Shown one piece after another: positions 63,783 through 64,000 of a DNA stretch of 64,000 nt. Position 1 is the first letter of the stretch, and the number at the start of each line of letters is the position of its first letter. The position numbers and the translations under genes are program-made. The notes beneath the pieces are model-generated. The model saw nothing but the letters and a program-made list of their open reading frames with translations, was not told the origin of the DNA and made no database searches. This stretch comes from Tubiluchus corallicola (taxonomy: Eukaryota; Priapulida; Priapulimorpha; Priapulimorphida; Tubiluchidae): NCBI GenBank assembly GCA_030141605.1, contig JAQGDQ010000808.1, positions 1 to 64,000 of the forward strand. The letters are read 5' to 3'.

Positions 63783-64000
63783 CTTTTAAGAAACAAATAA
63801 CTGCACTTGAACCGTAATTAGCCTAACGATTTTAATGCGGGATAGTATAAGCTAGAATTCTTCAGCGCAAACTGGGTTCAATCGCAATAAGCAAATACAC
63901 TTGGACGTGAATGAATGCTCAACTGTGACGTTCTTCTGACAACTTCTTCGCAGCCTGCTAAGGTTGTGGGTACTGGGGCAGCGGCTACGATTGTATCTCG
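63783..64000. other. Intron of the esterase gene, with a possible SINE B box
   Basis: Plus-strand GGGTTCAATCGC at about 63878 resembles a pol III B box, and AAACTGGGTTC also occurs at about 20510. No exon of the missing esterase N-terminus was recognised in these 218 bases. Confidence 0.35.

Overview
The window is AT-rich metazoan nuclear DNA. It has GT-AG introns of about 150-4400 bp, many long di-, tri- and tetranucleotide microsatellites, tRNA-derived SINE-like copies and short non-autonomous DNA transposons. Gene content and density suggest an invertebrate, perhaps a lophotrochozoan such as a mollusc. That placement is an inference from style, not from a marker.

Three protein-coding genes can be assembled exon by exon with consistent splice phases. 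(1) Plus strand, 17923-34408: a complete 14-exon tryptophan 2,3-dioxygenase gene (436 residues) with its haem ligand and substrate-binding residues intact. (2) Minus strand, 45775-37223: a four-exon gene for a four-span membrane protein of the TMEM272-like type (250 residues). (3) Minus strand, from beyond the right edge to 56882: the last eight exons (565 residues) of a type-B carboxylesterase/cholinesterase-like protein with an intact Ser-Glu-His triad and a C-terminal transmembrane anchor. Weaker coding candidates are an orphan first exon (52104-51964, minus), a terminal-exon-like frame lacking ATG (47725-48011, plus) and a possible degenerate tyrosine-recombinase fragment (3606-3274, minus).

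Layout: 1-17.9 kb is gene-poor, with terminal-inverted-repeat fragments, a long GA tract, an ATT tract, a 184-bp tandem duplication and a cluster of hAT-like MITEs. 17.9-34.4 kb is the TDO gene; its introns hold a CT tract, a SINE, a TA-flanked inverted-repeat element and an hAT element with an 8-bp target duplication. 34.4-37.2 kb is intergenic with a 93-bp tandem repeat. 37.2-45.8 kb is the TMEM272-like gene, with a foldback repeat, a 45-bp tandem repeat and a palindromic MITE in its introns. 45.8-56.9 kb is repeat-dominated, including a 65/66-bp minisatellite with a three-unit higher-order structure. 56.9-64 kb is the esterase.

The three genes show no obvious functional link. No operon, CRISPR array, rRNA gene or prokaryotic system was seen. 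The most informative non-genic structures are the nested transposon/repeat-family arrangement, which gives paralogous empty sites, and the higher-order minisatellite. Exon boundaries were read by eye from splice motifs, frame and family similarity, with no transcript support.
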